NCBI RefSeq assembly: GCF_030161395.1
Contig: NZ_BSST01000001.1
Location: 3,534,001 to 3,598,000 of the forward strand
Source: Thalassotalea insulae
GTDB taxonomy: Bacteria; Pseudomonadota; Gammaproteobacteria; Enterobacterales; Alteromonadaceae
DNA: 64,000 nt
Reading direction: 5' to 3'
How positions within the stretch are numbered: position 1 is the first letter of the stretch; every line of letters begins with the position of its first letter. Positions 34,045 to 42,982 of the stretch are shown here, in pieces. The notes below the pieces were generated by a model that saw only the letters and a list, made by a program, of their open reading frames with translations, searched no databases and was not told the DNA's origin. A program made the translations under genes and the position numbers.

Positions 34045-34905
34045 ATGGCTAAGCGCGCGATAATTGAGACAAAGCAACTTGGTGAAATGAAGCAGTTACC
34101 GCTGGCGTTTGTTCGTGGTGAGGCAGTAGTTGAAAAACCGCAAGATTTATTTATTCCCCCTGATGCCCTTGAAGTGATTCTTGAGTCCTTTGAAGGACCA
34201 CTGGATTTATTGCTCTATCTGATTAAAAAACAAAAATTCGACATTCTTGATCTACCGATAGCACCTATTACCACCCAGTACATGCATTATGTTGAGCTAA
34301 TGAAAGATCTGAATATGGAACTGGCGGCGGATTATTTAGTGATGGCGGCGATATTAGCGGAAATTAAATCTCGATTATTATTGCCGAAACAAAACGTGGT
34401 TGAGGAAGAAGATGATCCGCGGGCAGAATTGGTCAGGCGTTTACAGGAATATGAAGTGATCAAGCAGGCTGCGGTCGATTTAGACGAACTGCCGCGAATG
34501 GAACGGGATCTCATTAGCGTACAAGTTGGCTTGCCACTAGGTTATGTTAACCAATTAAATTATGCGGATGTTGAACTTACCGATTTAGTGCAGGCACTGC
34601 AACAGGTATTAAAGCGCTCGAAAGCTTATCAGCATCACCATATCGAGAAGGAGTCGTTATCAACCCGTGAGCGGATGAGTAACATCATAGATCAGTTGTC
34701 ATCATTGGCCAGTGGCTGCTTTGTTAATTTTGTTGAATTATTTAAACCTGCTGAAGGCCGTCATGGTGTGGTGGTAACGTTTTTGGCGTTATTAGAACTG
34801 ATCAAAGAAAATATCATTGAATGCAGTCATATAATAAATGAACAAGACGATTCTCCCGCTCAGATCAGAGTCAGATTGAAGGAAGCACTTCATGTCATCG
34901 ACTGA
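34045..34905 (+). CDS. scpA: Segregation and condensation protein A
   Basis: ScpA is the kleisin of the Smc-ScpAB condensin-like complex. The 286-residue acidic protein has the family start LESFEGPLDLLLYLIKKQKFDILDLPI-type helix pair (about residues 47-75), the EIKSRLLLP segment and a C-terminal winged helix (about 210-280). It lies 3 bases after yciO and overlaps scpB by 14 bases. Alteromonads usually use MukBEF or SMC variably; an SMC gene is not in this window. Confidence 0.94.
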   Translation: MAKRAIIETKQLGEMKQLPLAFVRGEAVVEKPQDLFIPPDALEVILESFEGPLDLLLYLIKKQKFDILDLPIAPITTQYMHYVELMKDLNMELAADYLVMAAILAEIKSRLLLPKQNVVEEEDDPRAELVRRLQEYEVIKQAAVDLDELPRMERDLISVQVGLPLGYVNQLNYADVELTDLVQALQQVLKRSKAYQHHHIEKESLSTRERMSNIIDQLSSLASGCFVNFVELFKPAEGRHGVVVTFLALLELIKENIIECSHIINEQDDSPAQIRVRLKEALHVID

Positions 34906-35536
34906 ACTTTTGCATGACATATCAGGTGAGCTGAGTGAACAACAATTCATTCAGCTCATTGAAGCAGCTATTTTCTCGGCGTCAAAGCCGTTATCGGTTA
35001 AACAATTAAAAGAAAAACTGTTCGTCGATTTTTCAGTATCAAACGCCGATATTCGCCAGGCGATCGAACAATTGACTAAGGTATATCAGGCGCGAGGAAT
35101 AGAGTTGGTTGAAGTGGCTTCTGGCTTTCGTTTTCAAGTCAAAAGTACACTAGCTAAAAGTATCGGAGAGTTTCAACAGGAACGAACGGTGAAATATTCT
35201 CGTGCGATATTAGAAACTTTGGCATTAGTGGCATATAAGCAACCGATCACTCGGGGAGAGATTGAAGATATCCGAGGCGTTAGTGTTAGTAGCCATATTA
35301 TTAAAACCTTGGTGGAACGAGAATGGATTAAAGTGGTCGGTCATAAAGAAGTACCAGGGCGACCGGCGATGTATGCCACTACTAATGCGTTTTTAGATTA
35401 TTTTTCTCTGACATCGCTGGCACAATTACCGGAATTAATGCCAATGTCAGAATCTGCTATCGTTACTGATGCAATGCAGGATATAATAGCGCCACATAAT
35501 GATACTCAATCAAATGAGACAGAAACTAAGCGTTAA
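34892..35536 (+). CDS. scpB: Segregation and condensation protein B
   Basis: A 214-residue partner of ScpA with two winged-helix domains; the second contains YSRAILETLALVAYKQPITRG-type sequence (about residues 107-127) and the VGHKEVPGRPAMYATT segment that defines the family. It starts inside the scpA end with a 14-base overlap, so the two should be made together. The acidic C-terminal tail (about 180-214) is low complexity. Confidence 0.95.
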   Translation: MSSTELLHDISGELSEQQFIQLIEAAIFSASKPLSVKQLKEKLFVDFSVSNADIRQAIEQLTKVYQARGIELVEVASGFRFQVKSTLAKSIGEFQQERTVKYSRAILETLALVAYKQPITRGEIEDIRGVSVSSHIIKTLVEREWIKVVGHKEVPGRPAMYATTNAFLDYFSLTSLAQLPELMPMSESAIVTDAMQDIIAPHNDTQSNETETKR

Positions 35537-35581
35537 CAACTAGGTTACCGTGATGTTACTGACGTAAGAGAGTAAAGACCG

Positions 35582-36445
35582 ATGTCTGAAAAACTACAGA
35601 AAGTATTAGCCCGAGCAGGAAAAGGGTCACGCCGAGAAATGGAAACTGTCATCAGTGCTGGTCGAGTCAGTGTTGATGGCAGAGTGGCGTATTTAGGTGA
35701 CCGTGTTGAAGGTACGGAGCAAATTCGTATTGATGGTCATCCAGTTATTTTGACCAACAAAGAAGAAGATTTGTGCCGGGTACTGATGTACAACAAACCG
35801 GAAGGGGAAATGTGTACCCGTAAAGATCCGGAAGGGCGGCCAACAGTATTTGATCGTCTACCTAAATTAGAGACCGGTCGCTGGATTGCCGTTGGTCGTT
35901 TGGATATTAATACCTCGGGCATGTTGTTGTTTACCACAGATGGTGAACTGGCTAATCGCTTAATGCATCCTTCACAAAAAGTCGAACGGGAATATGCCGT
36001 ACGGGTATTTGGTGAAGTCGATGAAGCCATGCTGCAAAGATTACGTGCTGGGGTTAAATTAGAAGACGGCCTTGCGCGCTTTCAAAAAATTACTTATCGT
36101 GGTGGTGAAGGGCGTAACCATTGGTTTCATGTCGTGTTGTCCGAAGGACGTAATCGTGAAGTCAGACGATTATGGGAAAGTCAGGAAGCGCAAGTCAGTC
36201 GACTGATCCGTGTACGTTACGGTGATATTGAGCTTAAACGTCAGCTGCCGCTGGGGGGTTGGGTTGAGTTATCACTAAAAGAAGTAAACTATTATCGTAA
36301 ATTAGTGAAGTTAGCACCAGAAACTAAAAGCAAAGTGAAAGTGGATGAAAAAGCAATGGATAATGCCAAGAGTCGTCGCATTCGTCGCAGTGTGAAAAAA
36401 CATCAACATCGTCATCAGCAAGCAACCCGAAGACGACGATCTTAA
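35582..36445 (+). CDS. rluB: 23S rRNA pseudouridine 2605 synthase RluB
   Basis: RluB converts U2605 of 23S rRNA to pseudouridine. The 287-residue product has an N-terminal S4 RNA-binding domain (about residues 1-60) and the catalytic Asp in GRLDINTSGMLLF (around residue 106), with the family motif SEGRNREVRRLWE near 185. The C-terminus is a basic tail rich in Arg, Lys, His and Gln (about 245-287) that probably contacts rRNA. It follows scpB by 45 bases, as in the trpH-yciO-scpAB-rluB arrangement. Confidence 0.95.
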   Translation: MSEKLQKVLARAGKGSRREMETVISAGRVSVDGRVAYLGDRVEGTEQIRIDGHPVILTNKEEDLCRVLMYNKPEGEMCTRKDPEGRPTVFDRLPKLETGRWIAVGRLDINTSGMLLFTTDGELANRLMHPSQKVEREYAVRVFGEVDEAMLQRLRAGVKLEDGLARFQKITYRGGEGRNHWFHVVLSEGRNREVRRLWESQEAQVSRLIRVRYGDIELKRQLPLGGWVELSLKEVNYYRKLVKLAPETKSKVKVDEKAMDNAKSRRIRRSVKKHQHRHQQATRRRRS

Positions 36446-36473
36446 CAGTCACTAACGGTTAAAAGAGGTTCCG

Positions 36474-37619
36474 TTGGAAAATCACTATATACAAGATGAT
36501 GCTGGGTTAGTGGCTCTATGCCAACAATTAGCGCAGGCAAAAGTATTAGCAGTTGATACCGAGTTTGTCCGTACTCGCACTTTTTACCCTAGATTAGGGC
36601 TGTTACAAGTGTGTGATGGTCGGGTGGTTGGGTTAATTGATCCTATTGCTATTAAGGATTTATCGCCTTTTTGGCAACTGCTTACTAATGCCGCGATTAA
36701 AAAAGTATTACATGCCTGCTCTGAAGATCTGGAAGTGTTTTTAACTCAGGCAAACTGCCGTCCGGTCAATTTAATTGATACCCAAGTGATGATGTCATTT
36801 TTGGGGCATGGGTTATCCATTGGTTATGCAGCTATGGTTGAACATTATTTAGCGGTGACGTTAGATAAATCAGACTCACGTACTGACTGGACCAAACGAC
36901 CGTTATCCGATAGTCAGTTAGTCTACGCACGAGCAGATGTTAGTTACTTATATAAATTGTTTCCAAAGCTTGAACAAGAACTTGCGCAAACTCCTTGGTA
37001 TCAAGCGGCGCAACAAGAAACTGAATTGATGGTAGATAAAAAGTTTACCGCGATTGACAGCAGTGAGCTTTATCGTAGTGTAAAAATGAGTTGGCGTTTA
37101 AACGCGAAGCAGTTAAATAATCTGAAATTTCTTGCGCAGTGGCGTTACCAGCAGGCGCAAAAACGAGACTTGCCGATAGGTTTTATTGCAAAAGATCATA
37201 CTTTGATTGCTTTAGCGCAAAAATCCCCTAAAAATACTACGGCGATGGCCGCGATTGAAGGCGTTGAATTGCAGGATGTTCGTCATAAAGGCAAAGCAAT
37301 GCTGGCGGTGTTAAAGCAGGCAGAAAAAGTCGATGCAGCCAGTTACCCTGATGAAATTAAACGGCTTGATGAATATCCTGGTTATAAACAAACTTATAAA
37401 AAGATCAAAAACTTTGTCGCTAAGCAGGCGGAGAAACATCAGCAACAACCGGAAAACTTAGCGTCAAAAAAACAAATCAATCAGTTTCTCTCTTGGCATT
37501 ATCAGCTTAATAATGGTGGCAAGTCAGCAGACACTATTGATGTTTTATCTAACTGGCGTGCGTCATTGTTCGGTAACGAATTATTAACGCATGCTCGCAG
37601 TAATTTTGCTTCGCTCTAG
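36474..37619 (+). CDS. rnd: Ribonuclease D
   Basis: RNase D is a 3'-5' exonuclease that matures tRNAs and other stable RNAs. The DEDD residues are visible: VDTEFVRTRTFYPRLGLLQV (residues about 23-42), LHACSEDLEVF (about 78-88), and YARADVSYLYKLF near 144. An HRDC domain follows at about 210-290. The 381-residue length equals E. coli Rnd (375). The start is TTG behind AAGAGG; E. coli rnd also uses UUG, a known limiter of its expression. Confidence 0.96.
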   Translation: MENHYIQDDAGLVALCQQLAQAKVLAVDTEFVRTRTFYPRLGLLQVCDGRVVGLIDPIAIKDLSPFWQLLTNAAIKKVLHACSEDLEVFLTQANCRPVNLIDTQVMMSFLGHGLSIGYAAMVEHYLAVTLDKSDSRTDWTKRPLSDSQLVYARADVSYLYKLFPKLEQELAQTPWYQAAQQETELMVDKKFTAIDSSELYRSVKMSWRLNAKQLNNLKFLAQWRYQQAQKRDLPIGFIAKDHTLIALAQKSPKNTTAMAAIEGVELQDVRHKGKAMLAVLKQAEKVDAASYPDEIKRLDEYPGYKQTYKKIKNFVAKQAEKHQQQPENLASKKQINQFLSWHYQLNNGGKSADTIDVLSNWRASLFGNELLTHARSNFASL

Positions 37620-37738
37620 TTACATTTAGCTTAGCTGGCATGCTATATTGCCTATTCATCTATTTAGTTAACCTTTTAGCGTCAGCAGAGAATGTGATTT
37701 CTGCTGATCGAAGGTAAAGAAAATTTTAGGTCTCCGTC

Positions 37739-38020
37739 ATGCTGTGCGCTGTATATAGAAGTTCAAAAAAAGCTCAAACCTATTTGTTTATCAATAAACG
37801 TGATGAATTCTCTCAGGTGCCTGAAGCGTTAATGGCGATGTTTGGTACACCGCAACTGGTGACTATCGTTAATTTAGCGAATAAAGATAAATTAGCATTG
37901 GCAGACATTAATAAAGTAAAAGAAAATTTGCACGAACAGGGGTTTTATCTGCAATTGCCACCACCGACGGAAGATTTGTTAAAAGCTCACAAAGAGCAAA
38001 TGAAACAACAGATGGATTAA
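37739..38020 (+). CDS. ycgL: YcgL domain-containing protein
   Basis: A 93-residue protein beginning MLCAVYRSSKKAQTYLFI, the conserved start of the YcgL family (about 100 residues, alpha/beta fold, function unknown), with the downstream LPPPTEDLL segment also conserved. It opens a small group ycgL-transglycosylase-ycgN; rnd ends 119 bases upstream. In E. coli ycgL and ycgN are also near each other. Confidence 0.93.
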   Translation: MLCAVYRSSKKAQTYLFINKRDEFSQVPEALMAMFGTPQLVTIVNLANKDKLALADINKVKENLHEQGFYLQLPPPTEDLLKAHKEQMKQQMD

Positions 38021-38041
38021 TAGGGAGGATTAAGCTTCGTT

Positions 38042-39088
38042 ATGAATAAGCGACAATTATTTGGTTTAATAACAGCTTTTGTAGGTAGTCTAGTTATTGG
38101 TCAAGCTTATAGTGCACAGAAAAAAGAACTGTCCGAGCAAGGGTTTGAACGCTATGTTAGTGCATTACGTCAGGAAGCGCTTGAAAAAGGCTATCCAGCA
38201 GAATTTGTTGAGCAAAACTTTACCCGTGTCACTTTTCATCAACGTGCCGTTAAGGCAGATCGAAATCAGCCTGAAGTGGTGGAAACCTTAGATACGTATT
38301 TACCCAAACGGGTTCCTAAGTGGAAAGTTGACCGTGCCCGTGATCTTTATAAACAACATTTTCCACTGCTGAGAAAAATTGCCGAACAATACAATGTTCA
38401 ACCAAGGTTTATCGTCGCGTTATGGGGGCTGGAAACTAACTTTGGTAAAATCATGGGTAACTATAACGTTGTTTCAGCGTTAACCACACTTGCATATGAA
38501 GGCCGTCGGGAAGCGTTTTTCAAAAAGCAGTTATGGGCGGCATTTGACATCTTACAGCAGGGACATATCGATATTGATAATATGAAAGGTTCTTGGGCAG
38601 GAGCCATGGGACAGAATCAGTTTATGCCAACCTCATTTTTAGCCTATGCGGTGGATGGTGACGGTGATGGTAAAAAAGATATCTGGAACAATCAGGCAGA
38701 TGTCTTTGCCTCGATGGCAAATTATTTACAACAAGAAGGCTGGGATGATGAAATAACTTGGGGACGTCAGGTGAAATTACCCGCTGAATTTGATTTTAGT
38801 TTAGCCATTCCTAAGCGTACCGGTGGGCGTAAAAGCTGGTTAAAAGCTTGGGGAGAACGAGAAAAAACCCTAGCACAATGGCAGGCGTTAGGGGTTAGAC
38901 GTGCTGATGGTACCGATTTACCTAAGGTCGATATTAAAGCAGCATTAGTATTTCCGGATGATGAAAAAGGACGCGTATATCTTGCCTATGAAAACTATAA
39001 GGCGTTGATGCACTGGAACTTATCCTATTATTTTGTCAGTTCGGTTGGCCATTTGTCTGACCGTATTAAATTTCCACCTATTAAGTAA
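38042..39088 (+). CDS. Lytic murein transglycosylase, MltB-like
   Basis: A 348-residue exported GH103 enzyme with a signal peptide (about residues 1-25, ending near AYSA) and no lipobox. The catalytic Glu is in LWGLETNFG (around residue 130), followed by GSWAGAMGQNQFMPTSFLAYAVDGD. Unlike the paralogue at 18677, it lacks a C-terminal peptidoglycan-binding domain. It lies 21 bases after ycgL and 8 before ycgN, so a shared transcript is likely. Cleaves glycan strands during wall growth or turnover. Confidence 0.92.
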   Translation: MNKRQLFGLITAFVGSLVIGQAYSAQKKELSEQGFERYVSALRQEALEKGYPAEFVEQNFTRVTFHQRAVKADRNQPEVVETLDTYLPKRVPKWKVDRARDLYKQHFPLLRKIAEQYNVQPRFIVALWGLETNFGKIMGNYNVVSALTTLAYEGRREAFFKKQLWAAFDILQQGHIDIDNMKGSWAGAMGQNQFMPTSFLAYAVDGDGDGKKDIWNNQADVFASMANYLQQEGWDDEITWGRQVKLPAEFDFSLAIPKRTGGRKSWLKAWGEREKTLAQWQALGVRRADGTDLPKVDIKAALVFPDDEKGRVYLAYENYKALMHWNLSYYFVSSVGHLSDRIKFPPIK

Positions 39089-39096
39089 TAAGCAAG

Positions 39097-39600
39097 ATGA
39101 CTCAAGCTTTTTGGCAAACTAAAACTCTAGAACAAATGACCCGCAGTGAATGGGAGTCTTTGTGCGATGGCTGTGCAAAGTGTTGTTTGCATAAATTTAT
39201 CGATGATGAAAATACGACGGATGAGACGGAGTTAATGCCGACTGATCATATCGGGGAAGATGAGCAAATGAACTATAGTAATATTGCTTGTTATTTACTC
39301 AATGATAAAACATGCCAATGTACTCAATACGCAAAGCGGACTAAGCTAGTGCCAGATTGTGTGCAGCTGACTCAGGATAATCTCGATGACGTTTTTTTTA
39401 TGCCACCAAGTTGCACATATCGTCGGTTAAAAGAAGGCCGTGGTTTACCGTCCTGGCACCCGTTATTACATAAAGGGAAAAAATCCGCAATGCACAAAGC
39501 CGGTATGTCGGTGCGCGGAAAAATCGTCAAAGATAATGAAGTGGATATTGATTTTTTTGAAGATTATATTGTTACTTGGCCGTTAAACGATATTGATTAG
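39097..39600 (+). CDS. ycgN: YcgN family cysteine-cluster protein (UPF0260)
   Basis: A 167-residue protein with the cysteine cluster CDGCAKCCLHKF (residues 23-34), later Cys in CYLLNDKTCQC and SCTYRRLKEGRGLPSWHPL, as in YcgN/YkgJ-type putative metal-cluster proteins. The biochemical function is not known. It lies 8 bases after the transglycosylase. Length and cysteine pattern agree with the family. Confidence 0.92.
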   Translation: MTQAFWQTKTLEQMTRSEWESLCDGCAKCCLHKFIDDENTTDETELMPTDHIGEDEQMNYSNIACYLLNDKTCQCTQYAKRTKLVPDCVQLTQDNLDDVFFMPPSCTYRRLKEGRGLPSWHPLLHKGKKSAMHKAGMSVRGKIVKDNEVDIDFFEDYIVTWPLNDID

Positions 39601-39795
39601 TTGCGCAAACCAGACGTTACCCTTTCTAATTTATCTTTGCTCCTATTCTAAGCTTTTATCACGCTTTAGTATCCAACGTTATTGTTGACGCTAAAGCTTA
39701 TTTATTTAGCTTATAGTCAATATTGTTAATTAAATCATATTAATTACACGACTTTCTGTTTGAATATTATGCGATAAATGGTAAAACATTGTACG

Positions 39796-39801
39796 TATAA
39801 T
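39796..39801 (+). promoter_or_regulatory. Candidate -10 of the pntAB promoter
   Basis: TATAAT lies 28 bases before the pntA ATG. No good -35 is seen 17 bases upstream, so support is limited. The rest of the 229-bp gap after ycgN shows only AT-rich sequence. Confidence 0.4.
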
Positions 39802-39829
39802 AAAAATTAAACAGTAATTAAGGTGACTT

Positions 39830-41368
39830 ATGATCATAGGAATACCGAAGGAGTCGTTACGGGGAGAAAACCGTGTTGCCAGTTCACCCTCAGCAATAAA
39901 AGCATTAATTGAGCTAGGCTTTAGTGTACAAGTACAAAAAGGTGCTGGCATAAAATCGAGCTTTAACGATCAGGAATATCTCGATGCTGGCGCAGAAATA
40001 GCCACTAAGAAGAAATGCTGGCAAAGTGACATTGTCTTTAAAGTGAATCCCCCAAGCCTTGATGAGGCTTCTCAACTCAATGATAACAGTACCTTAATTA
40101 GTTTTATTGCTCCTGCGCAATCTTCAGAATTGCTAGAGCTGCTAAAAAGTAAATCGGTTAATACCTTAGCGATGGAAATGGTGCCACGCATGACCCGTTC
40201 GCAGTCACTGGATGCCTTAAGCTCGATGGCCAATATTGCTGGTTATCGTGCGGTCATAGAAGCGACCAATGCGTTTGGCCGTTTTCTCACCGGACAGATC
40301 ACTGCTGCTGGTAATTTACCACCAGCAAAAGTGATGATTATCGGCGCTGGTGTTGCCGGACTTGCAGCTATTGGCACCGCGGGAAGTTTAGGGGCTATTG
40401 TCCGTGCCTTCGATACCCGTCCGGAAGTCAAAGAGCAAATCGAGAGTATGGGGGCTGAATTTCTTGCGCTTGATTTTGAAGACGAGGACACTGGCTCAGG
40501 TGATGGTTATGCCAAGGAGATGAGTAAAGCCTTTATTGATGCTGAAATGGCACTATTTGCTGAACAGGCAAAAGAGGTCGATATTATTATCACCACCGCA
40601 ATGATCCCAGGCAAGCCAGCGCCCAAATTGATTACTGAAGAAATGGTTAACTCAATGAAAACAGGTAGCGTTATCGTTGACTTAGCTGCTGCTGGTGGCG
40701 GTAATTGTGAATTAACCGTAGCAGGTAAAGCAGTGGATGTTAATGGTGTCAAAATCCTTGGTTATACCGATTTAGTCTCGCGCCTGCCTAATCAGTCATC
40801 CAGTTTGTACGCTAATAATTTAGTTAACCTGATGAAGTTATTGTGCAAGGAAAAAGACGGCACATTGACTATCGACTTTGATGATCAGGTCATTCGTAAT
40901 ATGACAGTGGTGTATCAAGGCGAAATCACTTTTCCGCCACCAGCGATTAAAGTCAGTGCTGCTCCTGTTGCGCCAAAAGCCCCGGTTGTTAAAGAACAAC
41001 AGCCGGAAGTGATTGAACCGGTCAATAAAGAAACGAAAAAACATTTTTTAATGGCTGCAGGGGCATTGCTTTTTTCCTGGATTGCCAGCGTTGCACCAGC
41101 GGATTTCTTATCTCATTTTACCGTATTTGTTTTATCCTGTGTTATTGGGTACCACGTGGTATGGAACGTAAGTCATTCGTTGCATACGCCGCTGATGAGC
41201 GTTACCAATGCCATTTCCGGAATTATTATTGTTGGTGCTTTATTACAGGTCGGGCAAGATAATGTTCTGGTGCAATTCTTGGCGGGGATTGCGGTGTTAA
41301 TTGCGACCATTAACATAGTGGGTGGCTTTTATGTCACTAAACGTATGTTAAAAATGTTCAGAAAATAA
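39830..41368 (+). CDS. pntA: NAD(P) transhydrogenase subunit alpha
   Basis: PntA and PntB form the proton-translocating transhydrogenase that reduces NADP+ with NADH at the expense of proton-motive force. The 512-residue protein has the NAD-binding domain I (residues 1-380; start IIGIPKESLRGENRVA, and the glycine loop MIIGAGVAGLAAI near 170), a proline/alanine linker (about 365-395) and membrane helices at the C-terminus (about 403-500). This single-chain alpha form is as in E. coli. pntB starts 11 bases downstream. Confidence 0.97.
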   Translation: MIIGIPKESLRGENRVASSPSAIKALIELGFSVQVQKGAGIKSSFNDQEYLDAGAEIATKKKCWQSDIVFKVNPPSLDEASQLNDNSTLISFIAPAQSSELLELLKSKSVNTLAMEMVPRMTRSQSLDALSSMANIAGYRAVIEATNAFGRFLTGQITAAGNLPPAKVMIIGAGVAGLAAIGTAGSLGAIVRAFDTRPEVKEQIESMGAEFLALDFEDEDTGSGDGYAKEMSKAFIDAEMALFAEQAKEVDIIITTAMIPGKPAPKLITEEMVNSMKTGSVIVDLAAAGGGNCELTVAGKAVDVNGVKILGYTDLVSRLPNQSSSLYANNLVNLMKLLCKEKDGTLTIDFDDQVIRNMTVVYQGEITFPPPAIKVSAAPVAPKAPVVKEQQPEVIEPVNKETKKHFLMAAGALLFSWIASVAPADFLSHFTVFVLSCVIGYHVVWNVSHSLHTPLMSVTNAISGIIIVGALLQVGQDNVLVQFLAGIAVLIATINIVGGFYVTKRMLKMFRK

Positions 41369-41379
41369 GGGGTACAATT

Positions 41380-42783
41380 ATGGAATTTTCATCGAGTTTA
41401 ATTAGTGCCGCTTATATTCTTTCAGCATTATTGTTTATTTTCAGTTTATCTGGCCTGAGTAAGCAAGAAACGGCAGAAACCGGTAACTGGTACGGCATTG
41501 TCGGCATGACGATTGCGCTGGTCGCGACTATCGCAGATCCTCGCGTCTCTAACGTGCTGGTGATCCTGGTGGCTATGGTGATAGGTTCGCTGATCGGTTT
41601 GCGTTTGGCAAAGAAAGTCGAAATGACGCAAATGCCGGAATTAGTCGCCATTTTGCATAGTTTTGTTGGTTTAGCTGCGGTATTAGTGGGGTATAACAGC
41701 TATTTTGAAATGGGTCATACGCCAATATTGACCATTACTGCTGAGCAGCAAATGGCGGTTAATATTCATCTGGTGGAAGTGTTTCTCGGCGTCTTTATCG
41801 GCGCTGTGACTTTCACTGGCTCTGTGGTCGCGTTTGGAAAATTACGTGGGGTAATTAACAGTGCGGCATTAATGTTACCCCATCGTCATAAAATGAATTT
41901 AGCTGCGGGTGTTATCAGTTTTATTTTAATGGTGAGCTTTGTCTTGCAGGGTGGCGGTGATTTTGCGCTTTATTTGATGACGTTTATTTCGTTGGTATTT
42001 GGCTGGCATTTGGTGGCCTCAATTGGCGGTGCCGATATGCCTGTGGTCGTCTCTATGCTTAATTCTTATTCCGGTTGGGCAGCAGCAGCAGCAGGTTTTA
42101 TGCTAAATAATGATTTGTTAATCGTTACAGGCGCACTAGTGGGATCATCAGGGGCGATCTTATCTTATATCATGTGTAAGGCGATGAATCGTTCATTTAT
42201 CAGCGTGATTGCCGGTGGTTTTGGTACCGAAGTCGTAGTGGATAATAGCAAGGATTATGGTGAGCATACTGAAGTTAATGCAGAAACTGTCGCTGATATG
42301 CTAAGCAATGCTAAGTCGGTTATTATAGCTCCAGGTTATGGTATGGCGGTGGCGCAGGCGCAATATCCGGTATATGAAATGACTCAGGCGTTAATTGATA
42401 AAGGCATTAGTGTCCGTTTTGCGATTCATCCGGTTGCTGGCCGTTTACCAGGACATATGAATGTACTATTAGCCGAAGCTAAGGTGCCTTATGACATAGT
42501 ATTGGGGATGGATGAGATCAACGATGATTTTGCTGATACCGATGTGGTGTTAGTTATCGGGGCAAATGATACCGTTAACCCGGCGGCGGCTGAAGATCCT
42601 AATAGTCCGATTGCAGGCATGCCAGTACTGGAAGTGTGGCATGCGAAAAATGTTATTGTTTTTAAACGCTCAATGAATACCGGTTATGCTGGGGTGCAGA
42701 ATCCGTTGTTTTTCAAAGATAATACGCAGATGCTATTTGGTGATGCCAAAGACTCGGTTGAGCATATCTATAAAGCCTTATAA
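41380..42783 (+). CDS. pntB: NAD(P) transhydrogenase subunit beta
   Basis: The 467-residue partner of PntA: about nine membrane helices (residues 1-260) and the NADP-binding domain III (from about 285), with APGYGMAVAQAQ (about 312-323), GRLPGHMNVLLAEA and VLVIGANDTVNPAA. GAGG-type spacing and tight linkage to pntA show an operon, closed by two adjacent hairpins. Confidence 0.97.
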   Translation: MEFSSSLISAAYILSALLFIFSLSGLSKQETAETGNWYGIVGMTIALVATIADPRVSNVLVILVAMVIGSLIGLRLAKKVEMTQMPELVAILHSFVGLAAVLVGYNSYFEMGHTPILTITAEQQMAVNIHLVEVFLGVFIGAVTFTGSVVAFGKLRGVINSAALMLPHRHKMNLAAGVISFILMVSFVLQGGGDFALYLMTFISLVFGWHLVASIGGADMPVVVSMLNSYSGWAAAAAGFMLNNDLLIVTGALVGSSGAILSYIMCKAMNRSFISVIAGGFGTEVVVDNSKDYGEHTEVNAETVADMLSNAKSVIIAPGYGMAVAQAQYPVYEMTQALIDKGISVRFAIHPVAGRLPGHMNVLLAEAKVPYDIVLGMDEINDDFADTDVVLVIGANDTVNPAAAEDPNSPIAGMPVLEVWHAKNVIVFKRSMNTGYAGVQNPLFFKDNTQMLFGDAKDSVEHIYKAL

Positions 42784-42839
42784 CTCACTACTATTAAATA
42801 ATTAGTGAGAAGCCAGTAACTAAGTTTACTGGCTTTTTT
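42784..42839 (+). terminator. Tandem hairpins ending pntAB
   Basis: A first 7-bp hairpin (CTCACTA 42784-42790 with TAGTGAG 42803-42809) abuts a second 10-bp one (AAGCCAGTAA 42810-42819 with TTACTGGCTT 42826-42835) that runs into TTTTTT. The second is a standard intrinsic terminator. Confidence 0.88.
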
Positions 42840-42982
42840 ATTGGTAGCTAGATGGGAATGCTATCAGACCTTTTAGACGACTATTATGTTTTTTTAAGCG
42901 AAATATTTTTTAACAGATTGGGTTTGAGTTGTGTTTGTATACAATATATTATTGGCTTTCCTATTAGCTAAATAAATTTTGT

